From: Pelotomaculum sp. DTU098 | GTDB lineage: Bacteria; Bacillota; Desulfotomaculia; Desulfotomaculales; Pelotomaculaceae | Assembly (NCBI GenBank): GCA_001512635.1 | Contig: LFSA01000029.1 | Coordinates: 21,981-85,980, forward strand | Direction of reading: 5' to 3' | DNA length: 64,000 nucleotides | In this document: positions 1-7,746 of the stretch, one piece after another | Layout: each line of letters starts with the position of its first letter | Position numbering within the stretch: the first letter of the stretch is position 1 | Program-made: the position numbers and the translations under genes | Notes under the pieces: model-generated | What the model saw: only the letters and a program-made list of their open reading frames with translations | Told to the model about the DNA's origin: nothing | Database searches by the model: none

Positions 1-136
<136 letters not shown>

Positions 137-226
137 CTAACCCACCCCTGCTCATTATCTTTGGCCACGCTCAACAAAATCTCCCGTCCTTCCTTGCACC
201 AGCAACAGCTGTGTTTATTTTCCTGT

Positions 227-235
227 ATTATAACA
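227..235 (-). promoter_or_regulatory. Putative extended -10 promoter for tsaD
   Basis: On the minus strand the sequence reads TGTTATAAT, a perfect extended -10 element (TGnTATAAT). It lies about 95 bases upstream of the tsaD ATG, in the divergent gap between tsaD and the DUF3243 gene. No good -35 hexamer is seen at 16-18 bp, which is tolerated with an extended -10. Confidence 0.45.
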
Positions 236-393
236 TAAAAAGCAGGTCTCAATACCTTGCCAGGCAGATCAAACAGGGCTGGACAACAGAATGGCCGGAC
301 CCAAGAAATAAAAGTTTTATGTTCCAGAATATGCATAAAAAGGAGCTACCGGTTAAAACTAAGATCATCAAGGGATAAAGGAGTGAATAATTT

Positions 394-654
394 ATGGGTA
401 TGTTTAACCTGGCCAACTCAAACTGGGAAAGCTGGAAAAAAACACTGGGGCAAGCTGTAGAATTTGCCGAGGAACTGGGTATATCAAGGAGTCAAATCAG
501 TTCCATAGCCCAGCAGGTGGGAGATCTGCTGGCGCAGAACGTGCCGCCGGCAAATCCGGAGCAAAAAGCGGTTAAGGAACTCTGGGAGGTAGCCAACCAG
601 GAGGAAAGGCAGGTACTGGCAAACCTCATGACCAGGCTGGCAACCCGGCATTAA
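394..654 (+). CDS. DUF3243 family protein (YmfJ-like)
   Basis: A small acidic soluble protein of 86 residues. It matches my memory of the DUF3243 family (Bacillus subtilis YmfJ): an N-terminal NWESWKKTLGQAV segment, a middle segment ending GDLLAQNVPPANPEQKAVKELW, and a C-terminal helix EERQVLANLMTRL. The family is typical of spore-forming Firmicutes and has no established biochemical role. The start is chosen because a GGAG lies about 9 bases upstream of the ATG. It stands alone, followed directly by an intrinsic terminator, and is divergent from tsaD. Confidence 0.85.
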   Translation: MGMFNLANSNWESWKKTLGQAVEFAEELGISRSQISSIAQQVGDLLAQNVPPANPEQKAVKELWEVANQEERQVLANLMTRLATRH

Positions 655-659
655 ATTTA

Positions 660-696
660 GAAACCGCCCATCCCCTGATGGAGCGGTTTCTTTCTA
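660..696 (+). terminator. Intrinsic terminator after the DUF3243 gene
   Basis: AAACCGC (661-667) pairs with GCGGTTT (683-689), with an inner CATC/GATG pairing, and is followed by the T-rich run TTTCTTTCT. It may also serve the convergent hydrolase gene that ends at 739. Confidence 0.8.
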
Positions 697-738
697 ATTG
701 CTTGCACTGTTTCATACTCAGGGCTAGCCCGGCAAGTT

Positions 739-1488
739 TTATCCGTTCCAGCATTTCAACAGCTCCGTGGCAATGATCCTAAGTCCTTCTTCTTTTTTGA
801 AATACTCACTGTGCCCTTTAATAGGATCAAAAAGGTTAATTGTGAATTCAATATTTTGGTCCAGTCCCCCAATCACCCCGGGCACAGCCTGGGGCCAGGC
901 GATATCCAGAATGCCGGCAACATTACTGAAACGCCCTACCGCAGGTCTTGATTCCAGGTCTACACACTCAGCCACAGCTGCTTTGAACCAGTAAAGGGGG
1001 CTGCCCACCATGATTAACTGGGAGACCCTTTGGGCCATCTCCTTGTTTTCTTTGAGCGCGCAATAACAGACAAGGGATCCCAGACTGTAGCCAATCAGGT
1101 GAACCGGCCCGCTGCTGGCGTCAATGGCCTCGTAGAGACGGTCGTTTACTGCAATGCGGGTATTCTCCCAGTACAGATAAGTAAATATATCACCAAAATT
1201 ATCAATTATATGATCGGCAAGCTTTTTGACAGCCTCAATTCCCTTGGCAAAGGGGGCGCGCAGTATACCCAGCTCGCCGATAGCCCTTTCCCTTAAACCC
1301 AGCAGCTGGATTTGCACCCGTTCCTCATTAACTCCAGTTTTCCCGGGACCCGGCACCAGGTCGTAATAATAAACACCCCCGAATTGCTCTTCACCTAATT
1401 CGAGGCCCTTTTCAGCCAGCTTGATTCTAAGGGGCGCCGCCCAGTCTTTCCAGTAAAACCTGTCAAAACTGTGGCCCATTCCGTGCAC
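739..1488 (-). CDS. Alpha/beta hydrolase (lipase-like); start region apparently damaged
   Basis: A serine-hydrolase fold protein. It has an oxyanion-loop motif HGMGHS at the very N-terminus, the nucleophile elbow GYSLGS near residue 135, and a late His in GHSEYF near residue 228. The substrate is unknown; the domain resembles PGAP1/lipase-type serine esterases. GTG at 1488 is the first usable start in frame, but it would begin the protein inside the HGMG loop and has no ribosome site in front of it. The frame stays open upstream to 1509 and reads GIVLFVHGMG, as expected for the family. An ATG at 1505-1503 sits 7 bases after a run of eight G (1520-1513), but it is out of frame by one base and meets TAG after one codon. 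So either one base has been lost, or the sequence has an error here. It is convergent with the DUF3243 gene. Confidence 0.75.
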   Translation of the reverse strand: MHGMGHSFDRFYWKDWAAPLRIKLAEKGLELGEEQFGGVYYYDLVPGPGKTGVNEERVQIQLLGLRERAIGELGILRAPFAKGIEAVKKLADHIIDNFGDIFTYLYWENTRIAVNDRLYEAIDASSGPVHLIGYSLGSLVCYCALKENKEMAQRVSQLIMVGSPLYWFKAAVAECVDLESRPAVGRFSNVAGILDIAWPQAVPGVIGGLDQNIEFTINLFDPIKGHSEYFKKEEGLRIIATELLKCWNG

Positions 1489-1786
1489 AAAAAGAACTAT
1501 CCCATTTAGTTACCCCCCCCGTATCTTTAGCTAATACAGTATATTCGGAGATTAATCCCAGGTTCAGGGCTCTCGCCTTAAATAAAAATCCCTACGCGGT
1601 CACGCCGGCAAAACATGCTCTTTTAGATGGAAGGGTACATATTTTATACGGCCGGATAAGCCGGGGAAAACTAAATATAATAATCAGGAAACAGGCTATC
1701 CTGGTATGTTATAAAAACACTTCGCGAAACCATGAGAAATAAGGGTACTAATCATTTAGGAAAGTCTATTTAGGGAGGTGAGCGTT

Positions 1787-1897
1787 TTGGAAGGAAAAAA
1801 TGGTTTAAAAAATTTGGAAGCCAGTGAAGAAGCTTCGCAGGATTATCTAAGAATCATTGAAGAAGCTGAAGAGGAGGAAATCTTTGACTGGTTTTAA
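1787..1897 (+). CDS. Small acidic protein of 36 residues, unknown function
   Basis: TTG start 8 bases after a strong GGGAGG ribosome site (1773-1778). An in-frame GTG at 1778 overlaps that site and is therefore unlikely. The product begins MEGKNGLKNLEASEE and ends in an acidic tail EEAEEEEIFDWF, with about one third Asp plus Glu. A clear intrinsic terminator follows 15 bases after the stop, so the gene forms a tidy stand-alone unit. No homologue is recognised. It has no signal peptide or membrane segment. It could be a small regulatory or structural protein, and expression is not proven. Confidence 0.55.
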   Translation: MEGKNGLKNLEASEEASQDYLRIIEEAEEEEIFDWF

Positions 1898-1911
1898 ATG
1901 AACATGCCTGT

Positions 1912-1953
1912 CCGGTTTTTCCCCTTCCTTTCCGGGGTAACCGGATTTTTTTT
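1912..1953 (+). terminator. Intrinsic terminator after the small acidic ORF
   Basis: CCGGTT (1912-1917) pairs with AACCGG (1939-1944), with an inner CCCC/GGGG pairing, followed by eight T. The position directly after the 36-residue ORF supports that ORF being transcribed. Confidence 0.8.
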
Positions 1954-1994
1954 AAAGAGCCGCCAGCAGGTTGGCACAACAAAAAACCCTGCTC

Positions 1995-2180
1995 TCAAGC
2001 AGAGTTGGGTAGGGAATGTTTTAACAATATGGAACCCCTGTTGCAGGCTACTAAATCTTCTCTAATATCTCCACACTGCTTGCATACAACGGTTAGAATA
2101 TCACAGAGATCGCCCTGGGAAACATAAACGTCAAAGAGATTGGGATCGTCATTGCCGCATTCACAAAGGTATCTGATCAA
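1995..2180 (-). CDS. Small putative zinc-ribbon protein, 61 residues
   Basis: The ATG at 2180 follows a strong GGAGGTGG ribosome site at 8-9 bases. The product starts MIRYLCECGNDDP and contains a second pair VCKQCG, so two CxC/CxxC knuckles about 25 residues apart plus one further Cys (DLCDIL) and a late Cys (VACN). This suggests a small zinc-binding fold. No family is recognised. It lies between the small acidic gene and the rhomboid gene; the latter is 218 bases upstream on the same strand. Confidence 0.6.
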   Translation of the reverse strand: MIRYLCECGNDDPNLFDVYVSQGDLCDILTVVCKQCGDIREDLVACNRGSILLKHSLPNSA

Positions 2181-2398
2181 TTTTCCACCTCCGCTCTGGT
2201 TGCTACAGCCGCAAACAGGCTATCAACCGGGCTTTATTAAACAAGGACGGCAACCTGGTAAACAATCAAATCAAAAAAGCCGCTTATTTTAAGCCGGAAC
2301 AATGTAACCCAACTAAGCCATTGTATCTATGTAAAAAAGTATACTACCCCCGGACCCCAAAAATCACCCGGCAATTTCTGGTTCGGAGCGGTGGTTTT

Positions 2399-3016
2399 CT
2401 AGATTCTGGGATAGTAGTGCCGGCGAGCGAAAATTCTTACCAGCAACATCCCGGCTATAAACCCCCCAATATGCGCCCAGAAGGCAACGCCCTGGGCTGC
2501 CTGGGCTGTAAGACTGGCTGTTCCGCTAAGAAGCTGCAGGATAAACCAGGCCCCCAGAAAGACCACGGCCGGAATCGGGATAATTTGAATAAAGATAAAA
2601 AAGAAAACCAGGGTGAAAACTCTAGCTCGCGGGTAAAGGATCAGGTAAGCGCCCAGAACCCCTGCAATGGCTCCGCTGGCACCGATTAAAGGCAATTCTG
2701 AGAAGGGCGCATAGAGAACATGGGCAATGGTTGCAATATATCCGGTCAAAAAGTAAAAAACCAGGTAGTTTAAATGGCCCATCCGGTCTTCCACATTATC
2801 CCCAAAGATCCAGAGGTAGAGCATGTTGCTCAAGGCATGAAACCAGCCCCCGTGCAGGAACATAGCTGTTGTAAGCCGGACCAATTGCTCTGAAGTAAAA
2901 CCCTCGGCTACCAGGTGCGCGGGGATAACCCCGTAGGTAAAGATATAGCTGTCCACGTTTCTGCCCAGGGATAATTGATAGAAAAAAACCGCCAGATTAA
3001 TCGAAATCAGGAGCAC
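2399..3016 (-). CDS. Rhomboid family intramembrane serine protease
   Basis: A polytopic membrane protein that cleaves transmembrane substrates within the bilayer. The sequence shows the WFHALSNMLYLWIFGDNVED segment after TM1 (loop L1 plus the HxxxN of TM2), the catalytic Ser in GASGAI (about residue 113), and the catalytic His in AHIGGF (about residue 187). This is the Ser-His dyad of active rhomboids, with six predicted TM helices. GTG at 3016 is the first standard start, but it cuts into TM1. The same frame is open to 3073 and reads IIPLKDDIPSRRYPVVNVLL, the conserved rhomboid N-terminus. A GGGG ribosome site (3080-3077) is placed ideally for an ATA codon at 3067-3065. The natural start may therefore be 3067 with a non-standard codon. 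Confidence 0.88.
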   Translation of the reverse strand: MLLISINLAVFFYQLSLGRNVDSYIFTYGVIPAHLVAEGFTSEQLVRLTTAMFLHGGWFHALSNMLYLWIFGDNVEDRMGHLNYLVFYFLTGYIATIAHVLYAPFSELPLIGASGAIAGVLGAYLILYPRARVFTLVFFFIFIQIIPIPAVVFLGAWFILQLLSGTASLTAQAAQGVAFWAHIGGFIAGMLLVRIFARRHYYPRI

Positions 3017-3212
3017 ATTTACGACCGGGTAACGCCGGGAAGGAATATCGTCCTTTAAGGGTATTATGAACGTTCACCCCTTTTTCTTTTTCTTTTTCTA
3101 TCATAGTATTCTGTCTTTTTCAGTTTTTCCTTCCCTCTTTAAATAAACTTTTTTCTCCAAGAAACAAACTTTTTCTCCAAAATTCCTGCAGGATAATATT
3201 TGAATGAAGGTA

Positions 3213-3959
3213 TTATTCTTTGTCCAGGGCTGCCAGCAAGTCGGTCATAACCTGTCCCGCCTTGCCGTTAATCACAAGATTCGCCCGCTGGTCCCAGGGC
3301 GTTTGGCCTTCATTGATAATGACAAGCTGCCTGGCCCGTTCCGGAAGCGAAGCCACAGGGTATACCTGGAGGCTGCTGCCGATTACAAGCAGCAGATTGC
3401 ATCCCGTCATGGCGCGGGTAGCGTGGAGGAAATCCTCTCCCATGGGATCCTCAAATAAAACCACATCCGGACGAAGCACACCCCGGCACCTGTCACAAAC
3501 GGGCGGAACGGTTCCGGCCCGGTACTGGCTGGCAAGATGGTCAAAGGAATAGCTCTCCCCGCAATGAAGGCAGTGGCAGGTACGCAGGTGTCCGTGCACT
3601 TCCCAGACCTTTTGAGAACCGGCTGCCAAATGAAGGCCGTCTATGTTCTGAGTGATCACACCTGCCAGAAGGCCGTCCCTCTCCAAACGGGCCAGTGCGT
3701 AATGGGCAGCGTTGGGCTTGGCTTTTGTAAAGTCAATCCAGCGCTCCAGGTTTATTCTGTAAAAAGTCGCCGGGTCCCGCAGAAGGGCGGAAACTGTGGC
3801 AACCTTAATGGGATCATGCTTTGTCCAGAGACCCGTGCCGGGGCTGCGGAAGTCGGGAATACCGCTTTCGGTGCTGATGCCAGCACCGGTAAGGGCAAAG
3901 GTACGGTTGGAATTCCTTAACATGTTGGCCAAAGCCAAAATCTTCTGCTGGTAATACAC
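3213..3959 (-). CDS. NAD-dependent protein deacylase, sirtuin (SIR2/CobB)
   Basis: Removes acetyl or other acyl groups from protein lysines using NAD+, giving nicotinamide and O-acyl-ADP-ribose. It shows the NAD site ALTGAGISTESGIPDFRS (residues 22-39), the QNID motif followed by VHG with the catalytic His near residue 124, and a four-Cys zinc knuckle CHCLHC ... CDRCRG. GSS and NEG motifs of the Rossmann domain follow at the C-terminus. At 248 residues it is of normal bacterial length. The GTG start follows AGAGGTG. It stands as a single gene after the TtcA-like gene on the same strand. Confidence 0.93.
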   Translation of the reverse strand: MYYQQKILALANMLRNSNRTFALTGAGISTESGIPDFRSPGTGLWTKHDPIKVATVSALLRDPATFYRINLERWIDFTKAKPNAAHYALARLERDGLLAGVITQNIDGLHLAAGSQKVWEVHGHLRTCHCLHCGESYSFDHLASQYRAGTVPPVCDRCRGVLRPDVVLFEDPMGEDFLHATRAMTGCNLLLVIGSSLQVYPVASLPERARQLVIINEGQTPWDQRANLVINGKAGQVMTDLLAALDKE

Positions 3960-4079
3960 CTTTTCACCTCTTTCTGTAGTTTCCTAAACTCCTTTAATAT
4001 TTCTTTAGCCTTGCGGATTTGTTATTTGAAAACTCTGCCACTACCAATGGTACCGCCGCACCTTACTAAATTCTCATGT

Positions 4080-4835
4080 TCAGTTTTTGGGCTGGATTTC
4101 CGGCCACAAATTACGCCGGTCGAAGTTCTTCAGGGCGTTTAAAAAACGCGAGTGTAAATCTGGGTACCGCTCCACCAGTTCGGTCACCAGTTCCCTGACT
4201 TCTTCCCTCTTGGTATGCCCGCTGGCCGGGCAGGGGTTCGGCAGGGCTAGCAGCTTTTCCAGTTCCACCCAGGTCCGGACTTCATCCCCTGAAACATAAA
4301 TCAGGGGCCTGATCATAGTCAGGCCGGTGCGGTCTAAAAACGTCGCAGGGGCAAAGGTTCGCAGCTGCCCGGTATAAAAGAGGCTCATAAAGAATGTTTC
4401 AATAACATCATCCAGCTGGTGTCCCAGGGCGATCTTATTGCATCCCAGTTCCAGGGCCTTGTTGTGGAAAGCTCCCCGGCGCAGGTGGGCACAGATGGCG
4501 CAGGGATTTTTACCTCCCCTGGCTTGAAAAACGATTTCAGCAATACTGGTTTTCACCACATGGAAATCCACCCCTCTGGAACGGCAGAAATCCTCCAGTA
4601 AAGACACGTCCACTGAAGGTACTCCCTCAGGCCAGCCCAGATCTATATATACCGCTTCCAGCCCGAACTTGACCGGCGCCGCGCGGCTGATCAAGGTCAG
4701 GGCATGCAGCAGGGACGTGCTGTCCTTTCCACCGGACATTCCCACCGCCACCCGGTCTCCATCAACGATCATGCCGTAGTCGGTTATGGCTTTTTTAATC
4801 TTACCGAGAAATAACTTGCGAAAGTCTTTAACCAT
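4080..4835 (-). CDS. TtcA-type PP-loop ATPase, tRNA 2-thiolation family
   Basis: An N-type ATP pyrophosphatase with the PP-loop GMSGGKDSTSLLHAL near residues 32-46. A Cys pair NPCAICAHLRRG (about residue 115) and a third Cys in LPNPCPASGHT near the C-terminus match the iron-sulfur cysteines of TtcA/TtuA enzymes, which insert sulfur into tRNA (C32 in TtcA). GHQLDDVIETFFM is the conserved helix of the family. The start ATG has an AAGGAG site 8 bases upstream. Length is 251 residues, like TtcA homologues of Clostridia. The exact tRNA target cannot be told from sequence alone. Confidence 0.85.
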   Translation of the reverse strand: MVKDFRKLFLGKIKKAITDYGMIVDGDRVAVGMSGGKDSTSLLHALTLISRAAPVKFGLEAVYIDLGWPEGVPSVDVSLLEDFCRSRGVDFHVVKTSIAEIVFQARGGKNPCAICAHLRRGAFHNKALELGCNKIALGHQLDDVIETFFMSLFYTGQLRTFAPATFLDRTGLTMIRPLIYVSGDEVRTWVELEKLLALPNPCPASGHTKREEVRELVTELVERYPDLHSRFLNALKNFDRRNLWPEIQPKN

Positions 4836-5506
4836 AAATTAACTCCTTTTTAACTTCTTAGATTATACGCCTGATAAAGGCCATAGACAAGCCCCGGCCA
4901 GGATGCCGGGACGGGAGCTTAAGTTTAATCCTACAGCGTAATCCATAAAGCTCGTCGGGGCAATCCCGGGCTCCGGAGGCTTGAGCCCTTCCCTGCTCCG
5001 GCAAAATACTTTCAGCCTGGGCTGGACTCTTTGCTCTTTCAGTTTTCCAGGAGCCAGGATGAATAGCCTCATAAACTGGCAAACCTGCCTTCTTAAAAAG
5101 GCAAGCTGCTGTCTCAAGAACTCTACCCGGTCCCAAAGACCATGTCGAATAACCATCCTGCTTGTAGTTTCTACAGAAAAGGATATTTCCAGTACCAGCT
5201 CAAAATCTTTTACAGCACGACGCAAGTGTAACATTATGGTATGGGTATGTTTCTTAGGCGGCAAAACATACCGGTACAGCAGCACTGAAGGACCTGGTCA
5301 GGCCTGGCGGAGTATAGTACTGTCACCTGAAAATAGACATTTTCAAACTCTACGGGTGCCATGTCGCAACATGAGTTATCTAATCCTGAATTAGCAGCTA
5401 TACTTTTGGAAGAACCAGTTCGTATCTAAAAATGTTGGACTTGCCAGTTTTCTGTGCTCTTCGTGGAAAATTTCTCAAAATACTTAACTGACTAATTGCA
5501 TGGTTA
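4836..5506. other. 670-base gap with only a doubtful ORF
   Basis: The gap between the TtcA-like gene and the deacetylase has no convincing gene. A minus-strand frame at 4863-5285 (GTG start, 140 codons) contains a basic stretch LRRAVKDFELVLEISFSVET, but it has no good ribosome site, overlaps another open frame, and matches nothing I know. It could be a remnant of a decayed gene. Confidence 0.4.
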
Positions 5507-5535
5507 TTCGACAACGTTTATAGTATAGGTATAGA
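5507..5535 (+). promoter_or_regulatory. Putative sigma-A promoter for the polysaccharide deacetylase
   Basis: TTCGAC (5507-5512), a 17-base spacer and TATAGA (5530-5535), about 33 bases before the deacetylase ATG. The interval 5519-5545 is a run of short TATAG-type repeats, so other -10 registers are possible. Confidence 0.4.
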
Positions 5536-5567
5536 TAGGTATAGTGTTATGAAAGGAACCCCTCCTG

Positions 5568-6389
5568 ATGATTTACAAATACATCCTGCTTCTTATGCTG
5601 AACTTCCTCCTCCTGGGCGGTTGCAACACAGCACCCCCCATCCCCCTTGCACCTCCTACTGAACCGCTGACCCTGGCCGAAGCTGCGCCGGCCGTTGAAG
5701 AGGAGACCGTAATTCCGGCGGAACCTCTGAAGAAAGTATATCTGACCTTTGACGACGGTCCCAATTCATATTATACCGGGCAAATTTTAGACATCTTAAG
5801 GGATTACGGGATTAAAGCAAGCTTTGCCGTCCTGGGCGTCAACATAGACAAGAACCCGGATGTCCTCCGGAGAATCATGGACGAGGGACACGGGATCATC
5901 AACCACTCTTACAGCCATGACTATAAGAGGGTTTACAGCAGCCCGGAGGCTTTTCTGAAAGAACTGGAGAGATGTAACGAGTCCATAGCCAGGGTTACCG
6001 GGAGCGGAGTTAAAATATTCCGGGCGCCCGGCGGCCCGTCTAATCTGAACAAAAAAACCCTTGAACTCTTAAGACAGCACGGCTATATTTCCATCAGCTG
6101 GAACGTGGCCAGCGCCGACACGGATCCCAATGGAGTAAGTAAGGAGCAAATAGTAGAGAATGTTAAGAGGGGAATTTTGCAGATAGAAAGCCTGGGTAAA
6201 ACCCCCATTGTGCTTATGCACGACGGCACGGAGATTAACCGCAGCGGAGCCGCTCCGGGCAGCGCCCTGGCCAATTATATCTTCAACAGGGAAAGTGGCG
6301 TGGCTGCCCTGCCTGAGATAATAGAGTTTCTCATGGAGCGAAACTACACCTTCGCCGTTGTTGATGAAAATACCCCGCCAGCCTGGTAA
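5568..6389 (+). CDS. Polysaccharide deacetylase lipoprotein (NodB domain, PgdA-like)
   Basis: A predicted membrane-anchored lipoprotein: the signal segment YILLLMLNFLLLGGC ends in a lipobox LGGC with Cys19. After a Pro/Ala-rich linker comes the NodB domain with motif 1 LTFDDGPNSYYT, motif 2 HSYSHD (metal ligands), motif 3 FRAPGG, motif 4 SWNVASADTD and motif 5 VLMHDG. All catalytic residues are present. The expected role is removing N-acetyl groups from peptidoglycan or another surface polysaccharide outside the membrane. Length is 273 residues, typical. AAAGGA precedes the ATG. It is a single gene and is convergent with the Mrr-like gene; the CCCCGCC/GGCGGGG repeat at 6373-6403 spans its stop and may terminate it. 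Confidence 0.9.
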   Translation: MIYKYILLLMLNFLLLGGCNTAPPIPLAPPTEPLTLAEAAPAVEEETVIPAEPLKKVYLTFDDGPNSYYTGQILDILRDYGIKASFAVLGVNIDKNPDVLRRIMDEGHGIINHSYSHDYKRVYSSPEAFLKELERCNESIARVTGSGVKIFRAPGGPSNLNKKTLELLRQHGYISISWNVASADTDPNGVSKEQIVENVKRGILQIESLGKTPIVLMHDGTEINRSGAAPGSALANYIFNRESGVAALPEIIEFLMERNYTFAVVDENTPPAW

Positions 6390-6412
6390 TTGGACCGGCG
6401 GGGTTAAGTCGT

Positions 6413-7441
6413 TTATTTCCTTTGACCGAGCCCCTCCAGGGGATCGATTTCCTCCAGTTGCCTGCCGAAAAAAAGGCTGTACGCACCGCAGCCAAAATTC
6501 AGCAGGGCAAAAAACAGGTAGAGCAGGCTTAAAGCCGTGCTGTTTTTTAATAGGAGATAACCCGCGAAAAGCAGCAGTCCGTACAAAAAATAGCTCTTTG
6601 CTCTCTTCCGGGAGCCAAAGGCTGAATCACGCAGGGCAGTCAGGATTGCCGCCCGCTTACCCGATACAGCCAGTGACCTGGCCCCTCCGGCAAGCCCGTC
6701 TTCCTGGAATACACCCGCCCCTGCCAGGCGGGCCAGCTCCATTAGCCGGTATTTATTGACGGGCTTAACCTGCACACCTTTGCGCTCTGCCTCTCTCACT
6801 GCGCTGATGACACCGGTTTCAAACTCGCCGTTTGTTATATAAAGACCGTGCTGATATCCCCCCTGCTGAAGCGCCCGGGTAAACTCCCTTATTTCATCGG
6901 GAAGTACTTTTTTGTCCCCTTCCTGGAGCACACAGCGGACGGCAACCCGGGAGCCCTGGTATACCCCCTCCAGGTCAACCCCCTGGCTCCCTTGCCCCCC
7001 GGTGAGCCTCACTTCCTCAAATCCAAGCGCTGCCAGAAGATCCCGAAGATAGGGACAGAATTCCCTTTGCGGGTCCATCTTGCTGATTTCAGCCAGAAAC
7101 TTTTGCCCGGCATGGTAAAGCCTTTGTTCGAGCCGGCGCCTCTTCTCCCGCAAAGCCCGGTACCTTTGCCAAACCAGGACTTCAATAACCAGCAGGGGCA
7201 GGGAAATGGCCAGCGAAGCCGCCGGCCGGTTGGTCAAAATGGAAAGTAGCAAAAAACTTGCCAGCCAGATCAGGAAAATCCCCACTAAAACGTCGATCCT
7301 TTTACCCAAAGAGGTCCTGCTGTCCTCTTTAGGCTTCAGGAAGTAGCGCAGTGGTGAACCTTTACGCAGGCGCTCCTGCCATTTCGTAAAACTCAATTTA
7401 AAATTCCGGCCTTTAAAACTAAAATACTTCTTTGCTCTCAT
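6413..7441 (-). CDS. Membrane protein with a degenerate Mrr-type restriction endonuclease domain
   Basis: A 342-residue protein with two N-terminal membrane helices (about residues 50-90), a cytoplasmic central domain and two C-terminal helices. The central part (about 125-235) matches the Mrr_cat/restriction endonuclease type IV fold: FCPYLRDLLAALGFEEVRLT, GSQGVDLEG, then the strand RVAVRCVLQ, and GLYITNGEF. In active members the strand reads (I/V)AVQxK. Here Gln is Arg and the catalytic Lys is Val, so nuclease activity is doubtful. Topology resembles other membrane-tethered Mrr-like proteins of Firmicutes. The ribosome site is weak. It is a single gene, divergent from thrC. Confidence 0.75.
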   Translation of the reverse strand: MRAKKYFSFKGRNFKLSFTKWQERLRKGSPLRYFLKPKEDSRTSLGKRIDVLVGIFLIWLASFLLLSILTNRPAASLAISLPLLVIEVLVWQRYRALREKRRRLEQRLYHAGQKFLAEISKMDPQREFCPYLRDLLAALGFEEVRLTGGQGSQGVDLEGVYQGSRVAVRCVLQEGDKKVLPDEIREFTRALQQGGYQHGLYITNGEFETGVISAVREAERKGVQVKPVNKYRLMELARLAGAGVFQEDGLAGGARSLAVSGKRAAILTALRDSAFGSRKRAKSYFLYGLLLFAGYLLLKNSTALSLLYLFFALLNFGCGAYSLFFGRQLEEIDPLEGLGQRK

Positions 7442-7666
7442 CCAGTAACTAACCAGCCTTTCCTTTTATCTACATTAATAATTTAACCATTTAGAGCACA
7501 GTTTAACGTCAAAATCAAAAACCTTGACAGGTAAAAGCAAAATCAGAGAACCTGTCCGGGGAGCCTCCAAAAATAAAAATAAGCCCCGTTAATAGTGTTT
7601 GAGGACCTTTTCCCTTTACACCCGGCAAAGCTTTGTTGTTTAATAGTAGATATATATGCTTTCTTT

Positions 7667-7720
7667 CGGACACCTCCAGAAAATGAGTTCATCTTCCTTT
7701 TCAGTTCCGGTGGGTGTCCG
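7667..7720. promoter_or_regulatory. Inverted repeat in the leader of threonine synthase
   Basis: CGGACACC (7667-7674) is complementary to GGTGTCCG (7713-7720), a perfect 8-bp stem closing a 38-base loop, 27 bases before the thrC start. It is not followed by a T-run, so it is not a terminator. It does not resemble a T-box (no TGGNACCGCG). It may be an operator or an RNA structure controlling thrC. The rest of the 7442-7746 gap shows nothing else clear. Confidence 0.4.
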
Positions 7721-7746
7721 GCAGATAATTTTACGGAGTGATGAAA

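Noticed and set aside
4863-5285. Minus-strand 140-codon frame
   Set aside because: Weak start, competing frame on the same strand, no recognisable domain. Mentioned only in the gap note.
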